Shown: positions 17,596 through 26,325 of the stretch, piece after piece
Layout: the number at the start of each line of letters is the position of its first letter
Position numbering within the stretch: the stretch's first letter is position 1
Origin: Pseudoxanthomonas suwonensis
Lineage (GTDB): Bacteria > Pseudomonadota > Gammaproteobacteria > Xanthomonadales > Xanthomonadaceae
Direction of reading: 5' to 3'
Length of the DNA: 64,000 nt
Assembly: GCF_000972865.1 (NCBI RefSeq)
Contig: NZ_CP011144.1
Coordinates: 186,001 to 250,000, forward strand
The notes under the pieces: model-generated
What the model saw: the letters and a program-made list of their open reading frames with translations, nothing else
Database searches by the model: none
Told to the model about the DNA's origin: nothing
Made by a program: the position numbers and the translations under genes

Positions 17596-18672
17596 TCAGG
17601 CCGCCAGCCGCACTCCGTCGCTGGGATCGAAGAAGTGCAGGTGCGCCGGGTCGGCGCGCAGGCGCAACTGGGCACCCGGCTCCGGCAGCTTCTGCGGCGG
17701 CAGCCGCGAGACCAGCGGCCGGCCGCCGAAATCCAGGTGCAGGAACGCCTCGCTGCCGACCGGCTCGACCACGTCCACCCGCGCCTGCAGGCCCTCGCCG
17801 GCCGGCAGCAGGTGCTCCGGGCGCACACCCAGCGCCACCCGCCGGCCCAGCCAGGCGTCCGGCACGTCGGCCCCGGGCAGCGGCACGTCGCCCTGCCCGT
17901 CCAGTACCAGGCGCAGGCCGTCGGCGGCCTGCAACTCGCCCTCGAGCACGTTCATCGCCGGGCTGCCGAGGAAACCGGCCACGAACAGGTTGGCCGGGCG
18001 CTCGTACAGCGCCATCGGCGTGTCGATCTGCTGGATGCGGCCGGCGTCGAGCACCACGATGCGCTGGCCCAGGGTCATCGCCTCGACCTGGTCGTGGGTG
18101 ACGTAGACCATGGTCGCGCCCAGCCGCTGGTGCAGCCGGGCGATCTCGGTGCGGGTCGAATGGCGCAGCTTGGCGTCCAGGTTGGACAGCGGCTCGTCGA
18201 GCAGGAACACCGCCGGCTCGCGCACCAGCGCCCGGCCCAGGGCCACGCGCTGGCGCTGGCCGCCGGACATCTCGCGCGGGCGCTTGCCGAGCATGCCTTC
18301 CAGGCCGAGCATCGCCGCCGCCTCGGCCACCCGCCGCTCGACATCGGCGCGCGGCATGCCGCGCAGCTTCAGGCCGAAGGCCAGGTTCTCGGCCACGGTC
18401 ATGTGCGGGTACAGCGCATAGCTCTGGAAGACCATGGCGATGTCGCGGTCCTTCGGCGCCACGTCGTTGACCACGCGACCGCCGATGCGCAGGGTGCCGG
18501 CGCTGATCTCCTCCAGTCCGGCGATCATCCGCAGCAGGGTCGACTTGCCGCAGCCGGACGGCCCGACCAGCACCATCAGTTCGCCCTCGGCGACCTCGAA
18601 GCTGGCGCCGTGCACGGCGACCTGGCCGTTGCGGTAGACCTTGCGAACCTCTTCCAGCTGCACGCCCGCCAT
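17596..18672 (-). CDS. MalK/UgpC-type sugar ABC transporter ATPase
   Basis: A 358-residue ATPase of CUT1 carbohydrate importers. Walker A is GPSGCGKST (37-45), the Q-loop has FQSYALYPHMTVAENL, the signature MSGGQRQRVALGRAL lies near 134, Walker B leads into LDEPLSNLDAKLR, and the switch His is in VTHDQVEAMT. The C-terminal TOBE/OB region (about 240-358) includes GVRPEHLLP, as in MalK/UgpC/MsmX. GGAGAGG precedes the ATG. It is monocistronic; no permease is adjacent. The only CUT1 permeases in the window, at 29.9-31.6 kb, lack an ATPase, so this is a plausible shared motor, which is inference. Confidence 0.9.
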   Translation of the reverse strand: MAGVQLEEVRKVYRNGQVAVHGASFEVAEGELMVLVGPSGCGKSTLLRMIAGLEEISAGTLRIGGRVVNDVAPKDRDIAMVFQSYALYPHMTVAENLAFGLKLRGMPRADVERRVAEAAAMLGLEGMLGKRPREMSGGQRQRVALGRALVREPAVFLLDEPLSNLDAKLRHSTRTEIARLHQRLGATMVYVTHDQVEAMTLGQRIVVLDAGRIQQIDTPMALYERPANLFVAGFLGSPAMNVLEGELQAADGLRLVLDGQGDVPLPGADVPDAWLGRRVALGVRPEHLLPAGEGLQARVDVVEPVGSEAFLHLDFGGRPLVSRLPPQKLPEPGAQLRLRADPAHLHFFDPSDGVRLAA

Positions 18673-19093
18673 CGGCCTCTCCGGGAATACGTATGCGTTG
18701 CCGGCGCGCACATCCGGCCACGGGCAGCGCTCCGGCACCGCGATCATGTCACGGCGCAGCCGCCGGCGGCGACCGCCCCGCGCCGCCGGAGCCGCGGCGC
18801 CAGTGTCGGCAAACCCTGCGCGACAAAGGAGTTCCACGCATGCTGTCCACGCCGTGTCCTCCGCTGCGCATGCAGGAGACATGCCGCGGACCGTGCGCCG
18901 CAGAATGGAGCAGACCGTTTCCGCGGACACGGTCTGACCACTGGACAAGTGGCGGCGTGGACGGCGATATTTCGACAGTTTGAACGCACCCGTACGGTAA
19001 CCTTCACCTCCGTACCGCCGCACCCGTCCACCCCACGGACACGACCCTCGAGAAGCCACGGACCCGATGCCACACGCCACGGAAGCCCACCGG
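18673..19093. other. Divergent promoter gap between the MalK-like gene and zwf
   Basis: This 400-nt stretch serves two divergent genes. It contains an 8-bp inverted repeat, CAGACCGT...ACGGTCTG, near 18911-18936, which could be an operator. An AAAGGAG followed by an ATG at 18840 opens a short frame without protein-like composition. No gene is called. Confidence 0.4.
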
Positions 19094-20539
19094 ATGCATG
19101 ACACCCTGCTGCTGTTCGGCGCCACCGGCGACCTGGCGCAGCGCTACCTGTTCCCCTCGCTGCTGCGCCTGCAGGGCGACGGCCTGCTGCCGGAGGACTT
19201 CCGCGTGCGCGCGCTGGCGCTGTCGCCGCACGACACCGACAAGTTCCGCGCGATCCTGCGCGAGCGCTTCGCCCACCTGAGCCACTACACGCCCACCGAC
19301 GAGCAGATCGAGCAGTTCCTGGCCCGGGTCGATTACCGCTCGGTCGACATGCGCACCCCCGAATCGGTGGCCGAGGCGGTGCGCGACCTGGTCGACCGCC
19401 CCTGCGTGAGCTACCTGTCGATCCCGCCGGGCCTGTACATCAGCACCTGCGAGGGGCTGGCCCTGGGCGGCGCGTTCAAGGCGCCCAACCGGCTGATGCT
19501 GGAGAAGCCGATCGGCCACGACCTGGGCTCGGCGCGCGAGATCAACGCCACCATCGGCGGCCTGATCGACGAGGACCGGATCTTCCGCATCGACCACTAC
19601 CTGGGCAAGGCGGCGGTGCAGAACCTGCTGGCCCTGCGCTTCGGCAACACCCTGCTGGAGGCGGTGTGGAACCGCAACTACATCGACTCGGTCAACATCC
19701 TGGTCTCCGAGACCGAGGGCGTGGACGGCCGCAACGCCTACTACGCCCGTTCCGGCGCGCTGCGCGACATGGTCCAGAGCCACATCCTGCAGCTGCTGTG
19801 CCTGGTGGCGATGGAGCCGCCGGCCTCGCTGGGCGCCGACCGCATCCGCGACGAGAAGGTCAAGGTGCTGCGCGCGATGCGTCCGTTCAGTGCCACCGAG
19901 GCCGAGCGCCACAGCGTGCGCGGCCGCTACATCGCCGGCCTGATCGACGGTGCGCCGGTGCAGGCTTACGCGCCGCCGGATGACAGCGATGTCGAAACCT
20001 TCGTCGGCGTCACCGCGCACATCGACAACTGGCGCTGGGCCGGGGTGCCGTTCCATCTGGTCACCGGCAAGCGCATGGCCGAACGCTCGACCGTGGTCAC
20101 GGTGACGCTCAAGCCGGTCACCCACTGGCTGTTCGAGCGCCCCGACGGCGCCCACGCCGCGCCCAACCGCCTGACCTTCCGCCTGCAGCCGCAGGAGGAC
20201 ATCGAGCTGGGCCTGATGAGCAGCCTGGCCGGCCCGGAATGGGGCACCCTGGAGCTGCAGCCGCTGGAACTGGAGCTGTCCTCGGAAACCGGCCGCAACC
20301 GCCGCATCGCCTACGAGCGCCTGTTCCTGGACGCGCTGCACGGCAGCCACGCCCTGTTCGTGCGAAACGACGAGGTCGAGGCGGCCTGGGCTTGGATCGA
20401 CAGCGTGGTCGCCGGCTGGAAGAGCGGCGACGTGCCGCTGGAGTACTACCCGGCCGGCACCTGGGGCCCGCGGGAGGCGGCCGGCTACCTGCCCGCGCAG
20501 TTCGATGCGGTCGGCCGCCCGGCTGGGCGCAGGGCCTGA
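19094..20539 (+). CDS. zwf: Glucose-6-phosphate 1-dehydrogenase
   Basis: Oxidises glucose 6-phosphate to 6-phosphogluconolactone with NAD(P)+. The nucleotide-binding motif LLFGATGDLAQRYLFPSL lies at the N-terminus, the catalytic RIDHYLGKAAVQN (His-Lys) in the centre, and EKPIGHDLGSA upstream of it. I prefer the ATG at 19094 (MHDTLLLFGATGD), preceded by GGAAG at normal spacing; an ATG at 19067 adds nine residues. Start of the run zwf-glk-pgl-edd, which converts glucose to KDPG. glk follows after two bases. Confidence 0.95.
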   Translation: MHDTLLLFGATGDLAQRYLFPSLLRLQGDGLLPEDFRVRALALSPHDTDKFRAILRERFAHLSHYTPTDEQIEQFLARVDYRSVDMRTPESVAEAVRDLVDRPCVSYLSIPPGLYISTCEGLALGGAFKAPNRLMLEKPIGHDLGSAREINATIGGLIDEDRIFRIDHYLGKAAVQNLLALRFGNTLLEAVWNRNYIDSVNILVSETEGVDGRNAYYARSGALRDMVQSHILQLLCLVAMEPPASLGADRIRDEKVKVLRAMRPFSATEAERHSVRGRYIAGLIDGAPVQAYAPPDDSDVETFVGVTAHIDNWRWAGVPFHLVTGKRMAERSTVVTVTLKPVTHWLFERPDGAHAAPNRLTFRLQPQEDIELGLMSSLAGPEWGTLELQPLELELSSETGRNRRIAYERLFLDALHGSHALFVRNDEVEAAWAWIDSVVAGWKSGDVPLEYYPAGTWGPREAAGYLPAQFDAVGRPAGRRA

Positions 20540-20541
20540 GC

Positions 20542-21531
20542 ATGTCCGTTTCGCTGCTGATCGCCGACATCGGCGGGACCAACGCCCGCTTCGCCCTGGC
20601 CGACCCGCACGCGGCGGTGCCGCTGGTGGAAGACAGCGTGCGCGAGTTCGCGGTGGCCGACTTCCCGTCGCTGGCCGACGCCGCCCGCCACTACCTGGAG
20701 CAGGCCGGCGCGCAGGCCAGCCGCGGCGTGTTCGCGGTGGCCGGCCGGGTCGACGGCGACGAGGCGCGGATCACCAACCATCCCTGGGTCATCTCGCGCA
20801 GCCGCACCTGCGAGATGCTCGGCTTCGACCAGGTCCACCTGCTCAACGACTTCGCCGCGCAAGGCATGGCGATCAGCCTGTACCGGCCCGAGGACGTGGT
20901 CGCCATCGGCGGCGCGGCCTGGACCCCGGCGCCGGTGGAGCAGCCACGTACCTATGCCGTGCTCGGCCCGGGCACCGGCCTGGGCGTGGGCGGGCTGATC
21001 ATCCGTGACGGCCGCTGCTACCCGCTGGAGACCGAAGGCGGCCACGTCAGCTTCCCGCCGGGCACGCCGGAGGAGATCCGCATCCTGGACATCCTCTCGG
21101 CGCAGTTCGGCCGGGTCTCCAACGAGCGCCTGATCTGCGGGCCTGGCCTGGTCAACATCCACCGCGCCCTGTGCGAGATCGCCGGGGTCGACCCGGGCCT
21201 GCTCGAGCCCAAGGACATCACCGCCCGCGCCGCCGCCGGCGATCCGCTGGGCATGCGCGCGGTCGACGTGTTCTGCGCGGTGTTCGGCGCCATCGCCGGC
21301 GACCTGGTGCTGACCCTGGGCGCCTGGGACGGCGTGTTCCTCACCGGCGGGCTGGTGCCGAAGATGCTCGACTCGCTGCGCCATTCCGGGTTCCGCCAGC
21401 GCTTCGAGTACAAGGGCCGCTTCTCGCCGACCATGGCGCGGGTGCCGTCGCTGGCGGTGGTGCACCCGCGCGCGGGCCTGCTCGGCGCCGCCGCCTACGC
21501 GGTCGACCTGCTGCGCCGGGAGGCCCGGTGA
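20542..21531 (+). CDS. glk: Glucokinase
   Basis: A 329-residue ROK-unrelated (E. coli Glk-type) glucokinase that phosphorylates glucose with ATP. Motifs: phosphate loop ADIGGTNARFALADP at the N-terminus, catalytic LLNDFAAQG (Asp), adenosine-region GPGTGLGVGGLI and the sugar-site glutamate region ETEGGHVSF. It begins two bases after zwf and its stop overlaps the pgl start. Together with zwf and pgl it feeds intracellular glucose into the Entner-Doudoroff route. Confidence 0.94.
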   Translation: MSVSLLIADIGGTNARFALADPHAAVPLVEDSVREFAVADFPSLADAARHYLEQAGAQASRGVFAVAGRVDGDEARITNHPWVISRSRTCEMLGFDQVHLLNDFAAQGMAISLYRPEDVVAIGGAAWTPAPVEQPRTYAVLGPGTGLGVGGLIIRDGRCYPLETEGGHVSFPPGTPEEIRILDILSAQFGRVSNERLICGPGLVNIHRALCEIAGVDPGLLEPKDITARAAAGDPLGMRAVDVFCAVFGAIAGDLVLTLGAWDGVFLTGGLVPKMLDSLRHSGFRQRFEYKGRFSPTMARVPSLAVVHPRAGLLGAAAYAVDLLRREAR

Positions 21532-22256
21532 AGAGCAAGCCGATGAAGCGCGACTCGCGCATCGAGTGGTTCGAGCACCCTGATCCGGAATCCTGGATCC
21601 ACGCGATCGTCGAGGACATGGAGCGCATGCTGGCGGTCGAACTGGCCATCCGCGGCCGCGCGCGCATGCTGCTGTCCGGCGGCACCACCCCGGCACCGGC
21701 CTACGCGCAGTTGGCGGTGGCGCCGCTGGACTGGTCCAAGATCACCGTCGGCCTGGTCGACGAACGCTGGCTGTCGCCCCAGGACAGCGCCAGCAACGCG
21801 CGCCTGGTCCGCGAGAGCCTGCTGGACCGCGCCGAGGTCGGCCACTTCGAGCCGCTGGTGCGCGAGGGCCTGACCCTGGCCGAGTCGGTCCATGCCGCCA
21901 ACCTGGAGGCCGAACACGCGCAGGAAGCCTGCGTGGCGGTGCTGGGCATGGGCAACGACGGCCATACCGCCTCGCTGTTCCCCGGCGCGGTCGACCTGGA
22001 CCGCGCGCTGGCCAGCAAGCTGCCCTACGCCGCCCTGGACGCCACCGGCTGCCCGGTCTCCGGCGACTGGCCGCTGCGCATCACCCTCACCCCCGCCGGC
22101 CTGGCGCGCACCCGCCACCGGCTGCTGCTGCTGCGCGGCGAGGCCAAGCGCGAGGTGTTCCTGCGCGCGCTCGACGGCGACGACGTGCGCGAACTGCCGA
22201 TCCGGGCCGCGATCGGGATCGGGATCGAGCCGATGCGGGTGCATTGGTGCTTGTAG
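21528..22256 (+). CDS. pgl: 6-phosphogluconolactonase
   Basis: Hydrolyses 6-phosphogluconolactone to 6-phosphogluconate. The 242-residue protein shows the family's LLSGGTTPAPAYAQLA, VDERWLSPQDSASNARLVRE and the catalytic MGNDGHTASLFPG. A GTG at 21528 overlaps the glk stop (GTGA) and has GGGAGG just upstream, so coupled initiation there is likely; an ATG at 21543 would shorten the protein by five residues. The DevB/SOL type is clear. Confidence 0.93.
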   Translation: MKSKPMKRDSRIEWFEHPDPESWIHAIVEDMERMLAVELAIRGRARMLLSGGTTPAPAYAQLAVAPLDWSKITVGLVDERWLSPQDSASNARLVRESLLDRAEVGHFEPLVREGLTLAESVHAANLEAEHAQEACVAVLGMGNDGHTASLFPGAVDLDRALASKLPYAALDATGCPVSGDWPLRITLTPAGLARTRHRLLLLRGEAKREVFLRALDGDDVRELPIRAAIGIGIEPMRVHWCL

Positions 22257-22307
22257 TGCGATAGTTCGGTGCGCGTCCCTCCATTTGATGCGAGTCCCTC
22301 GCAAAAG

Positions 22308-22327
22308 CCCGCACATCCATGTGCGGG
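22308..22327. terminator. Possible hairpin between pgl and edd
   Basis: CCCGCACAT and ATGTGCGGG form a 9-bp stem with a 2-nt loop. There is no U-run on the plus strand; read on the minus strand the hairpin is followed by CTTTTGCG. It may be an attenuator or RNA stabiliser between pgl and edd rather than a full terminator. Confidence 0.35.
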
Positions 22328-22414
22328 GATTCAAATTAAGACCCCGGCGTTGATTGATTTCGCAGGGCATTCCCCACCGTTTTCCAAGGCAATACGCCTC
22401 ATAGCCCCCCGCCA

Positions 22415-24328
22415 ATGAGCCTGCATCCGAAGATCGAAGAAGTCACCGAGCGCATCCGCCGGCGCAGCGCGCCCTCGCGCGCCGCCTACCTGGCCGGGAT
22501 CGAGCAGGCCGTGCGCAACGGCCCCAACCGCCAGCCGCTGAGCTGCGCCAACCTGGCGCACGTGTTTGCCGCCTGCGGCGACACCGACAAGGCGCGCCTG
22601 CGCGGCGAGGCCACGCCCAACCTGGGCATCATCACCGCCTACAACGACATGCTCTCGGCGCACCAGCCGTACGAGCACTATCCCGAGCGCATTCGCGCCC
22701 TCGCCCGCAGCCTCGGCGCCACCGCGCAGGTCGCCGGCGGCGTGCCGGCGATGTGCGACGGCGTCACCCAGGGCCGCGGCGGCATGGAACTGTCGCTGTT
22801 CTCGCGCGACGTGATCGCCCAGGGCGCCGCGGTGGGCCTGAGCCACGACGCCTTCGATGCGGCGCTGTACCTGGGCATCTGCGACAAGATCGTGCCGGGC
22901 CTGCTGATCGGCGCGCTGGCCTTCGGCCACCTGCCGGCGCTGTTCGTGCCGGCCGGGCCGATGCCGGCGGGCATCCCGAACAAGAAGAAGGCCGAGGTGC
23001 GCGAGCGCTACGCCGCCGGTGAGGCCACCCGCGAGGAACTGCTGGAGGTCGAGGCGCAGTCCTACCACGCGCCGGGCACCTGCACCTTCTACGGCACCGC
23101 CAACTCCAACCAGGTGCTGCTGGAGGCGATGGGCGTGCAGCTGCCGGGCAGCTCGTTCATCAACCCGGACACGCCACTGCGCGCCGCGCTGGACGACGAG
23201 GCCGTGCGCCGGGTGCTGCGGATGACCGCGCTGGGCGACGACTACCGGCCGCTGGGCCGGCTGATCGACGAGCGCGCGATCGTCAACGCGGTGGTGGCGC
23301 TGATGGCCACCGGCGGTTCGACCAACCACACCATCCACTGGATCGCGGTGGCACGCGCGGCCGGCGTCGTGCTGACCTGGGACGACATGGACCAGATCTC
23401 GCAGGTGGTACCGCTGCTGGCGCGCGTGTACCCGAACGGCGAGGCCGACGTGAACCGCTTCCAGGCCGCCGGCGGCGTGCCGTTCGTGTTCCGCGAGCTG
23501 CTCGACGCGGGGATGATGCATGACCTGGCCACGGTGGTGCCGGAGGGCATGCGCGCGTTCACCCGCGAGCCGCGGCTGGACGACGGCGTCCTGTCCTCGG
23601 TGCCGGCGGCGGCGGTATCGGCCGACGAATCGGTGGTGCGCACGGTCGCCGCGCCGTTCGAGGCGCAGGGTGGCCTGCGCCTGCTGCGCGGGAACATCGG
23701 CCGCGGCCTGATCAAGCTGTCAGCGGTCAAGCCCGAGCACCGCTACGTCGAGGCGCAGGCGGTGGTGGTCGATGCGCCGCAGAAACTCAACAAGCTGCAC
23801 GCCGCCGGCGTGCTGCCGCGGGATTTCGTCGCGGTGGTGACCTACCAGGGACCGCGCGCCAACGGCATGCCCGAGCTGCATTCGCTGGCGCCGCTGCTGG
23901 GCATGCTGCAGAACCAGGGCCGCAAGGTGGCGCTGGTCACCGACGGCCGCCTGTCCGGCGCGTCGGGCAAGATCCCGGCGGCGATCCACTTCACCCCGGA
24001 AGCGGCGCGCGGCGGGGCGATCGGCAAGGTCCGCGATGGCGACCTGGTGCGGCTGGACAGCGAGGCCGGCACGCTGGAGGTACTGGTCGACGCAGCCGAG
24101 TTCAACGCGCGCGAGGTCGCGGCCAACACCAGCCCCGACGCGCACGACCTGGGCCGCAACCTGTTCGCCTTCAGCCGCGCGATGGTAGGCCCGGCCGACC
24201 AGGGCGCGCTATCGATCTCCTGCGGCCCGCCGGCGCACGACGGCGCCGCCTGGGACTACGACGCCGAGTACGAACTCGGCTGCGACGCCGACGCGGCGCT
24301 GGCACCGCACGAGGCCAAGGACGCCTGA
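22415..24328 (+). CDS. edd: Phosphogluconate dehydratase
   Basis: First enzyme specific to the Entner-Doudoroff pathway; it dehydrates 6-phosphogluconate to KDPG. The 637 residues belong to the IlvD/Edd family. Conserved Fe-S cluster regions include [24 protein letters not shown] and [27 protein letters not shown] and [17 protein letters not shown] are the substrate-site blocks. It follows pgl after 158 nt, and a repeat cluster separates it from eda, so eda may have its own promoter or be processed separately. Confidence 0.96.
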   Translation: MSLHPKIEEVTERIRRRSAPSRAAYLAGIEQAVRNGPNRQPLSCANLAHVFAACGDTDKARLRGEATPNLGIITAYNDMLSAHQPYEHYPERIRALARSLGATAQVAGGVPAMCDGVTQGRGGMELSLFSRDVIAQGAAVGLSHDAFDAALYLGICDKIVPGLLIGALAFGHLPALFVPAGPMPAGIPNKKKAEVRERYAAGEATREELLEVEAQSYHAPGTCTFYGTANSNQVLLEAMGVQLPGSSFINPDTPLRAALDDEAVRRVLRMTALGDDYRPLGRLIDERAIVNAVVALMATGGSTNHTIHWIAVARAAGVVLTWDDMDQISQVVPLLARVYPNGEADVNRFQAAGGVPFVFRELLDAGMMHDLATVVPEGMRAFTREPRLDDGVLSSVPAAAVSADESVVRTVAAPFEAQGGLRLLRGNIGRGLIKLSAVKPEHRYVEAQAVVVDAPQKLNKLHAAGVLPRDFVAVVTYQGPRANGMPELHSLAPLLGMLQNQGRKVALVTDGRLSGASGKIPAAIHFTPEAARGGAIGKVRDGDLVRLDSEAGTLEVLVDAAEFNAREVAANTSPDAHDLGRNLFAFSRAMVGPADQGALSISCGPPAHDGAAWDYDAEYELGCDADAALAPHEAKDA

Positions 24329-24400
24329 GGCGCCGGCAACCGGCGGCGGTCCTCCCCAGGTCACCACGTGGTCGTTTGCCCGGCCGCGTGGCCGCTTCCT

Positions 24401-24580
24401 TGTAGGAGCTGACTTCAGTCGGCGACACGACGCCGCAGGCACAGGCGACGCCCCCATGATTCCGGTATCCGCGCGGGCGTTTTCATGGGGCCCCGTCCAG
24501 CCGGCGACGCTGCACCGTCGGCACAGGCGACTCCCTCGTGTTCCCGACGCCCGTGTCGCCGACTGAAGTCGGCTCCTACA
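24401..24580. repeat. Two GTAGGAGC repeat units between edd and eda
   Basis: One unit starts TGTAGGAGCTGACTTCAGTC at 24401 and decays by about 24480. The second (about 24487-24580) has a decayed left end and an intact right end, GAAGTCGGCTCCTACA. They split the otherwise contiguous Entner-Doudoroff cluster. The remaining 130 nt before eda should hold its leader. Confidence 0.75.
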
Positions 24581-24711
24581 GAAGGCAGGAGCCGGCGCCT
24601 TCGAGATCGCCGGCCCACGGGATGGATACGACGGCAACCGACCGTTCGCCACAAGGCACACGGGTTAGAATCCCGTGCTGCACGCATACCTCCACGGAGC
24701 ACTCCACCCCC

Positions 24712-25371
24712 ATGAGCATCGCCGACACCCAGGCCCAGGCCGAACAGCTGCTGCGCAAGTCCGGCATCCTGCCGGTGGTCACCGCCGACAGCGTCGACGA
24801 GGCGCGCAAGCTGTCGGCCGCGCTGCTGCGGGGCGGGCTGACTGCGATCGAGCTGACCCTGCGCACGCCGGCCGCGCTCGATGCGCTGGTCGCGCTGAAG
24901 AAGGAACTACCGGGGATCGCGGTCGGCATGGGCACCGTGCTGACCGTCGAGCAGATGCAAAAGTGCATCGAACTGGGGGCCGACTTCCTGGTCACGCCCG
25001 GCACGCCGCCGGAACTGGCCGACGCGCTGGCGCGGGCGCGGATCCCGGCGGTGCCCGGCGGCGCCACGCCGACCGAGTTCCTGTCGCTGATGGCGCGCGG
25101 CTTCCGCGTGTGCAAGCTGTTCCCCGCCACCGCCGTCGGCGGCCTGACCATGCTCAAGGGCCTGGCCGGTCCGCTGGCGGAACTGAAGATATGCCCCACC
25201 GGCGGCATCACCGAGGAGACCGCCGCCGAATACCTGTCGCAGCCGAACGTGGTCTGCATCGGCGGTTCGTGGATGGTGCCCAAGCCGTGGCTCAAGGCCG
25301 GCGAGTGGGACAAGGTCGAGGCCAGCGCTGCCAAGGCCGCGGCGATCGTCGCCGGCGTGCGCGCGCGCTGA
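24712..25371 (+). CDS. eda: KDPG aldolase (2-dehydro-3-deoxyphosphogluconate aldolase)
   Basis: Cleaves KDPG to pyruvate and glyceraldehyde 3-phosphate, ending the Entner-Doudoroff route. The 219 residues form a class I aldolase barrel: general-base Glu in AIELTLRTPAAL, phosphate/pyruvate loop VTPGTPPELADAL, Schiff-base Lys in VCKLFPATAVGGLTMLKGL, and CPTGGITEETAAEYL. The start MSIADTQAQ at 24712 matches the family; the longer frame upstream reads through repeat DNA. Confidence 0.95.
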   Translation: MSIADTQAQAEQLLRKSGILPVVTADSVDEARKLSAALLRGGLTAIELTLRTPAALDALVALKKELPGIAVGMGTVLTVEQMQKCIELGADFLVTPGTPPELADALARARIPAVPGGATPTEFLSLMARGFRVCKLFPATAVGGLTMLKGLAGPLAELKICPTGGITEETAAEYLSQPNVVCIGGSWMVPKPWLKAGEWDKVEASAAKAAAIVAGVRAR

Positions 25372-25448
25372 TCCTTTAGCGCAACCGCGCGCAGCGCGGG
25401 TGCCCCGCTTCTCCCTGCAGGCGTCGCGACGGCGAGGCCCACTCCGTT

Positions 25449-26132
25449 CTAGGAGCGCTCGGCGAAAGCCACCACCAGCCGCTCCTTCCGCCACTGCCAG
25501 GCCTGCAGCAAATACCAGCCCGCCAGCAGCAGGCCCAACTGCCATTCCAGCGCGTTCTCGAGCCGGTCCTGGCGCTGCCGGTCCTGCAGCAGCGCGTCGG
25601 CGAGCACGTTGGTCACGCCCAGCAGCAGCATCGCGACGCAGACCGCGGCCATCGCCCGCCACTGCCGGCCCGCCGCGGCTGCAGGCTCACTCCTGCGCCA
25701 GCGGCGCAGGAACAGCAGCTGGGCCAGGAAGCCGCAACCGAAGAACAGGGTGATGCCGTAGCGACGCAGGAACGCGTAGGCGGCGCCGTCGGTACCCAGG
25801 AACGTCGCATAGACGCCCAACGCCAGCGCGGCGGCCAGGCCGAATCCGGCCAGCAGCGCCGCGGGCGTACCGCGCGCGGAGATCCAGCGCGACGCCAGCC
25901 ACCAGTGGATGGCCAGCAGCAGCGCGCAGGGCAGCATCAGCAGGCGGAACAGGTGGTTGCCCAGGCCGTGGCGGGCGGCGCGGCTGATCGAGGTGCAGCC
26001 GTCCCAGTAGGGATTGCAGGCCTCGATGTAGCCCGCGCGCAAGGACAGCCACCAGGCCAGGTGCGCGGCCACCAGCATGATCAGTGCGATCGCCAGCGGG
26101 ATGGCCCACAACGGGATGGTGGTGCGCGGCAT
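25449..26132 (-). CDS. Integral membrane protein, possibly Frag1/DRAM/Sfk1-like
   Basis: A 227-residue protein with about six hydrophobic segments. Helix one (LAIALIMLVAAHLAWWLSL) is followed by GYIEACNPYWDGCTSISRAA, a two-cysteine extracytoplasmic loop ending in SIS, as in Frag1/DRAM/Sfk1-type proteins; I am not certain of that link. No catalytic motif is visible. The ATG at 26132 is chosen; the longer frame extends into the repeat at 26160. It is convergent with eda and stands alone. Function unknown. Confidence 0.7.
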   Translation of the reverse strand: MPRTTIPLWAIPLAIALIMLVAAHLAWWLSLRAGYIEACNPYWDGCTSISRAARHGLGNHLFRLLMLPCALLLAIHWWLASRWISARGTPAALLAGFGLAAALALGVYATFLGTDGAAYAFLRRYGITLFFGCGFLAQLLFLRRWRRSEPAAAAGRQWRAMAAVCVAMLLLGVTNVLADALLQDRQRQDRLENALEWQLGLLLAGWYLLQAWQWRKERLVVAFAERS

Positions 26133-26159
26133 GGACGGTCTCCGTTCGCCTGCGGGCAT

Positions 26160-26256
26160 TGTAGGAGCCGGGTTCAGCCGGCGACACGGGCGTTGGAAGA
26201 ATGAGGAAGTCGCCTGTGCCAAGGTGGCGTGTCGCCGGCTGAACCCGGCTCCTACA
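26160..26256. repeat. GTAGGAGC repeat unit with inverted core
   Basis: Both arms are of the same CCGG-stem type and pair well: TGTAGGAGCCGGGTTCAGCC on the left and GGCTGAACCCGGCTCCTACA on the right. The core between them (GGGCGTTGGAAGAATGAGG then GTCGCCTGTGCC) is in the opposite orientation to most copies in the window. It lies between two minus-strand genes. Confidence 0.8.
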
Positions 26257-26325
26257 GGAAACCATCGGATCGGCTGCGTCCATCGCGCTCGGCGACGCGG
26301 TCGCCGGTCCGGGTGCCCAGGCGCA

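Noticed and set aside
18840-18983. Short frame after an AAAGGAG upstream of zwf
   Set aside because: Good Shine-Dalgarno spacing, but the 47-residue product (MLSTPCPPLRMQETCRG...) has no protein-like pattern and lies in a promoter gap.
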